Shown in pieces: positions 61,599 to 64,000 of a stretch of 64,000 nt of DNA (positions are counted from its first letter, which is position 1; each line of letters begins with the position of its first letter). A program made the position numbers and the translations under genes. The stretch spans positions 4,650,001 to 4,714,000 of the forward strand of contig NZ_CP023439.1 in assembly GCF_002354895.1 (NCBI RefSeq), written 5' to 3'. This stretch comes from Thauera sp. K11. GTDB taxonomy: Bacteria > Pseudomonadota > Gammaproteobacteria > Burkholderiales > Rhodocyclaceae. The notes below the pieces were generated by a model. It searched no databases. It saw only the letters and a program-made list of their open reading frames with translations, and was not told the DNA's origin.

Positions 61599-63227
61599 AT
61601 GACAAGCGGAAAATCGAGCGGTCTGCACCTACCTTCCCGGCTCACCGGCATCGCCGTCGCGGCAATGCTGGCCGCCGCCGGCCATGCGGCGCGGGCGGAC
61701 GAGGCCGGCGAGATCAAGGTCGACGGCTTTCTCAGGCAGGAGCTGTCCTGGAACACCCTCGACTGGGCCGACACACCCGGCTACAACGACCGCGGCAAGC
61801 TGTCGATGGCGCGCACCACCGCGCGCGTGAACGTCGACTGGAAGCCGGCCAGCGACGTCACGGTGGTGGCCAAGCTGCGCCTGGTCGGCGAACCGCGCAC
61901 GGCCTTCCTGAAGCACCTCGAGAAGATGGGCGCCTACAACTACGGCGAGACCGACGGCCGCGGCGACCTGATGGACCTCTACAACAAGAACGAGGCCAGC
62001 GACGTCATCCGCGAGCTGTACGTGGACTTCCCGCTCGGCGAGCGCGCCCGCGTGCGCCTGGGCAAGCAGCAGGTGGTGTGGGGCGAGACCGACTTCTTCA
62101 CCGCCAACGACCTCGTGCACGGCTTCGACTACACCTGGCGCTCCTTCCTCGAGCCGGCCAACGAGGAACTGCGCAAGGCCAACATCATCGCCAAGCTCAA
62201 CATCGACGTGCCCGAACTCGGCGGCGGGCTCGAGATGTTCGTGCGCCCGGGCTGGGACCGCAAGTCGGACATCGGCACCGAACTCGACGTCTACGGCAGC
62301 CGCTGGTCCACGCAATCCACCGCCGGCGTCGATTTCCGCAACATCGACCCCTACAACTTCCGCAACAGCGAAGGCGACGCGCGCGAGGTCACCGGCGGCG
62401 TCCGCTGGACCGGCCTGGCCAGGGAGATCAACTACTCGCTGTCCTACCTGAAGACCTTCTGGACCAGCCCGATGCTCAACGCATCGAGCACGCTGAAGCT
62501 GTTCGGCGCGCCCGGCGCGCCCTCCGGCGTGAAGACGCTGGGCCACCGGGACACCATCGGCGCCGCCGGCGAACTCATCTACCCGACCGTCGACGTCTTC
62601 GGCGCCACCGCCAGCGGCTATTCCGAATGGGCCGATGCGGTGTTCAGCGCCGAAGTGGCCTACATCAAGGACGCCCCCTACCAGTTCCTGAGAGGGGGCC
62701 AGGGCGGCCCGCTGAGCCAGGCGGTGGCGCCCGGCTTCGACGGCATCAAGCGCAAGAACCTGCTGGCGTGGATGCTGCGCATGGACAAGAACATCGCCGC
62801 CACCCAGCAATGGCTGGGCACCGAAAAACCGATGTTCTTCTCGGTGCAACTGTTCGACAAATGGGTGCAGGACTACGACAAGGACGAGCGCCTGCTCAAT
62901 GCCGTCGGCGCCGGCCAGCGCACCAACGAGCACTCCTTCCTGCTCACCGGCATCTTCGACCTGAGCTACGACAGCGGCCGCATCAAGCCCAACCTCGTCG
63001 TCGGCGCCGATCTCAGCTACGGCGGCGGCTTCATCGTCCCGTCGGTGACCTTCGAACTGGCCCGGAACTGGCGCTGGAAGGTCGAGTACGACAAGTTCTG
63101 GAACGACGACATCCGCGACGCCCGCAAGTGCGGCTACCCCGACGCCGCAAGCTGCGACAGCGCCAGCCTGTTCGGCTACTTCCACAAGCGCGACCAGCTC
63201 TACACCAGCCTGACCTACCTCTTCTGA
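61599..63227 (+). CDS. DUF1302 family outer-membrane-type protein
   Basis: The 542-residue exported protein has a signal peptide (LTGIAVAAMLAAAGHAARA). The body is rich in alternating hydrophobic/aromatic strands (RARVRLGKQQVVWGETDFFT, FLLTGIFDLSYDSGRIKPNL) and ends QLYTSLTYLF. A C-terminal Phe and an amphipathic last strand are the mark of an outer-membrane beta-barrel. DUF1302 proteins always travel with DUF1329; the pair is frequent in degraders of hydrophobic compounds. The substrate is unknown. AGGAG lies before the ATG. Confidence 0.9.
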   Translation: MTSGKSSGLHLPSRLTGIAVAAMLAAAGHAARADEAGEIKVDGFLRQELSWNTLDWADTPGYNDRGKLSMARTTARVNVDWKPASDVTVVAKLRLVGEPRTAFLKHLEKMGAYNYGETDGRGDLMDLYNKNEASDVIRELYVDFPLGERARVRLGKQQVVWGETDFFTANDLVHGFDYTWRSFLEPANEELRKANIIAKLNIDVPELGGGLEMFVRPGWDRKSDIGTELDVYGSRWSTQSTAGVDFRNIDPYNFRNSEGDAREVTGGVRWTGLAREINYSLSYLKTFWTSPMLNASSTLKLFGAPGAPSGVKTLGHRDTIGAAGELIYPTVDVFGATASGYSEWADAVFSAEVAYIKDAPYQFLRGGQGGPLSQAVAPGFDGIKRKNLLAWMLRMDKNIAATQQWLGTEKPMFFSVQLFDKWVQDYDKDERLLNAVGAGQRTNEHSFLLTGIFDLSYDSGRIKPNLVVGADLSYGGGFIVPSVTFELARNWRWKVEYDKFWNDDIRDARKCGYPDAASCDSASLFGYFHKRDQLYTSLTYLF

Positions 63228-63240
63228 CCCTCCGGAGCCC

Positions 63241-64000
63241 ATGACCATGGAAAGAATCCGCAAACCCGTGCTCGGCGCCGCCGCCGCGCTGACGCTGTCC
63301 GCCTTCGCCGCCCAGGCCGCCGAACTGCCGCCGGGCACCGTGATCTCGGCCGAGAACATCGACAAGATCAAGGACGACACCTTCGAAGGCCACAAGATCG
63401 GCAGCCTGCTGACCGAAAAGATGGAATGGCGCATCCGCAACAACGGCTGGAAGCTGCCGCTCGCCAAGTCGAAGGAAGTCCCGCTCGACCCGAGCTGGGT
63501 CAAAGCCTCGCAGGCCAATGCCGGCAAGACCAAGATCAACGCCCAGACCTGCCAGATCGATGGCTGGGTGGCCGGCCAGCCCTTCCCCGACATCGACATG
63601 AAGGACCCGCAGGCCGCCGAGAAGATCGTCTGGAACTGGCACCTCGGCCAGTTGCTCGGCGACGTCGCCATCGTCCCCTACTACACCCAGGTGCTGATCG
63701 ACGGCGAAAAGGGCGTGCATGCCGACCCCGTCGCCGAATTCACCCGCTACTCGATGAAAGGCAGGCTGAACGGCGAATCCACCCAGGGCGACGGCAGCGA
63801 GCGCGGCCGCCAGTTGCTGTACTTCAAGTCGCCCTCCGACATGAAGGGCCTGGGCACCTTCACCATCCAGTACGACTCGGCCAAGGTGAACGACGTGTGG
63901 GCCTACGTGCCGGCGGTGCGCCGCGTGCGCCGCCTCTCCGGCGGCGCGTGGATGGACCCGGTGGGCTCGTCCGACCAGTTGCAGGACGACCTCGACATCT
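63241..64000 (+). CDS. DUF1329 family periplasmic protein (cut by window end)
   Basis: The first 253 residues of a DUF1329 protein are present; the frame is open at the window end. Signal peptide MERIRKPVLGAAAALTLSAFAAQA is followed by the LolA-like lipid-binding sheet (LLYFKSPSDMKGLGTFTIQY, VNDVWAYVPAVRRVRRLSGG, WMDPVGSSDQLQDDLDI). These motifs are typical of DUF1329 proteins, usually about 450 residues. It probably shuttles a hydrophobic molecule between the MMPL transporter and the DUF1302 barrel. ATG 63247 is an alternative start. Confidence 0.9.
   Translation, partial: MTMERIRKPVLGAAAALTLSAFAAQAAELPPGTVISAENIDKIKDDTFEGHKIGSLLTEKMEWRIRNNGWKLPLAKSKEVPLDPSWVKASQANAGKTKINAQTCQIDGWVAGQPFPDIDMKDPQAAEKIVWNWHLGQLLGDVAIVPYYTQVLIDGEKGVHADPVAEFTRYSMKGRLNGESTQGDGSERGRQLLYFKSPSDMKGLGTFTIQYDSAKVNDVWAYVPAVRRVRRLSGGAWMDPVGSSDQLQDDLDI

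Noticed and set aside
58809..63227. Very long open frame covering the antisense-rich region up to the DUF1302 protein (about 1470 codons)
   Set aside because: Only the part from 61599 has a signal peptide and protein character; the rest overlaps the YCF48 and MMPL genes in another frame and reflects high GC.
1..64000. CRISPR array, insertion sequence, prophage or integron
   Set aside because: No spaced identical direct repeats, transposase, integrase or phage structural gene was recognised on either strand.

Overview
The window is GC-rich proteobacterial chromosome with almost no spacer DNA. Betaproteobacterial, probably Rhodocyclales (Thauera/Azoarcus/Aromatoleum type), is the best guess. 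The reasons are the LysM-dprA-smg-topB unit facing def-fmt-htpX, a selenocysteine formate dehydrogenase operon, and dense aromatic catabolism. This is inference from gene order and protein character; no 16S gene or tRNA was seen.

Region 1 (1-9.5 kb) is housekeeping: the OxyR C-terminus, dps, topB, smg, dprA, a LysM protein, def, fmt and htpX (frameshifted near its 3' end). Region 2 (9.5-16.7 kb) is a membrane-bound formate dehydrogenase operon, fdnGHI-fdhE-selA. The catalytic subunit reads through an in-frame UGA as Sec196, with a SECIS-like hairpin directly behind it, and a good sigma-54 type -24/-12 promoter lies in front. Region 3 (16.9-20.6 kb) is a small sulfur-handling-like group: a GcvH-like lipoyl carrier, a DsrE-like protein, a flavocytochrome-c-sulfide-dehydrogenase-like flavoprotein, a TlpA-like thioredoxin and an ICMT-like membrane methyltransferase.

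Region 4 (20.8-36.8 kb) is the most interesting part. Two gene blocks face each other around a TetR-family gene. The + block encodes a Rieske ferredoxin, ferredoxin reductase, hemerythrin-like protein and alpha-methylacyl-CoA racemase. The - block encodes Rieske dioxygenase alpha and beta, a thiolase-fold protein without the nucleophilic Cys, a nitroreductase, a DUF35 Zn-ribbon/OB protein, an acyl-CoA synthetase, a PaaI thioesterase and a five-part Liv-type ABC importer. Both blocks start behind the same 17-bp operator-like sequence. The gene set matches the logic of the ibuprofen (ipf) pathway: CoA activation, ring 1,2-dioxygenation of the acyl-CoA, then retro-aldol removal of the side chain. 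I propose a TetR-controlled 2-arylalkanoyl-CoA degradation regulon; the substrate is not known.

Region 5 (36.9-39.7 kb) holds a PaiB-like flavoprotein, ferredoxin-NADP reductase, a class A beta-lactamase and a purine-permease remnant. Region 6 (39.9-57.7 kb) is an indole-3-acetate (iac) cluster in the order H-A-B-I-C-D-E-F-G. A tandem tautomerase, a Liv-type importer with a fused permease-ATPase, a second hemerythrin-like protein, a MarR regulator (IacR-like), an AraC regulator and a styrene/indole-monooxygenase-like flavoprotein follow. The iac pathway should deliver catechol, but no catechol-cleavage genes are in the window. A shared palindrome, ATGTGA-N4-TCACAT, precedes both the iac operon and the importer. 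Region 7 (58-64 kb) is the YCF48 / MMPL / DUF1302 / DUF1329 envelope cluster, cut by the window end.

A family of intergenic hairpin elements, with a conserved core between self-complementary but mutually different arms, lies at about 1.2, 53.6, 54.5 and (degenerate) 54.65 kb. No CRISPR array, insertion sequence, rRNA or tRNA gene was recognised.
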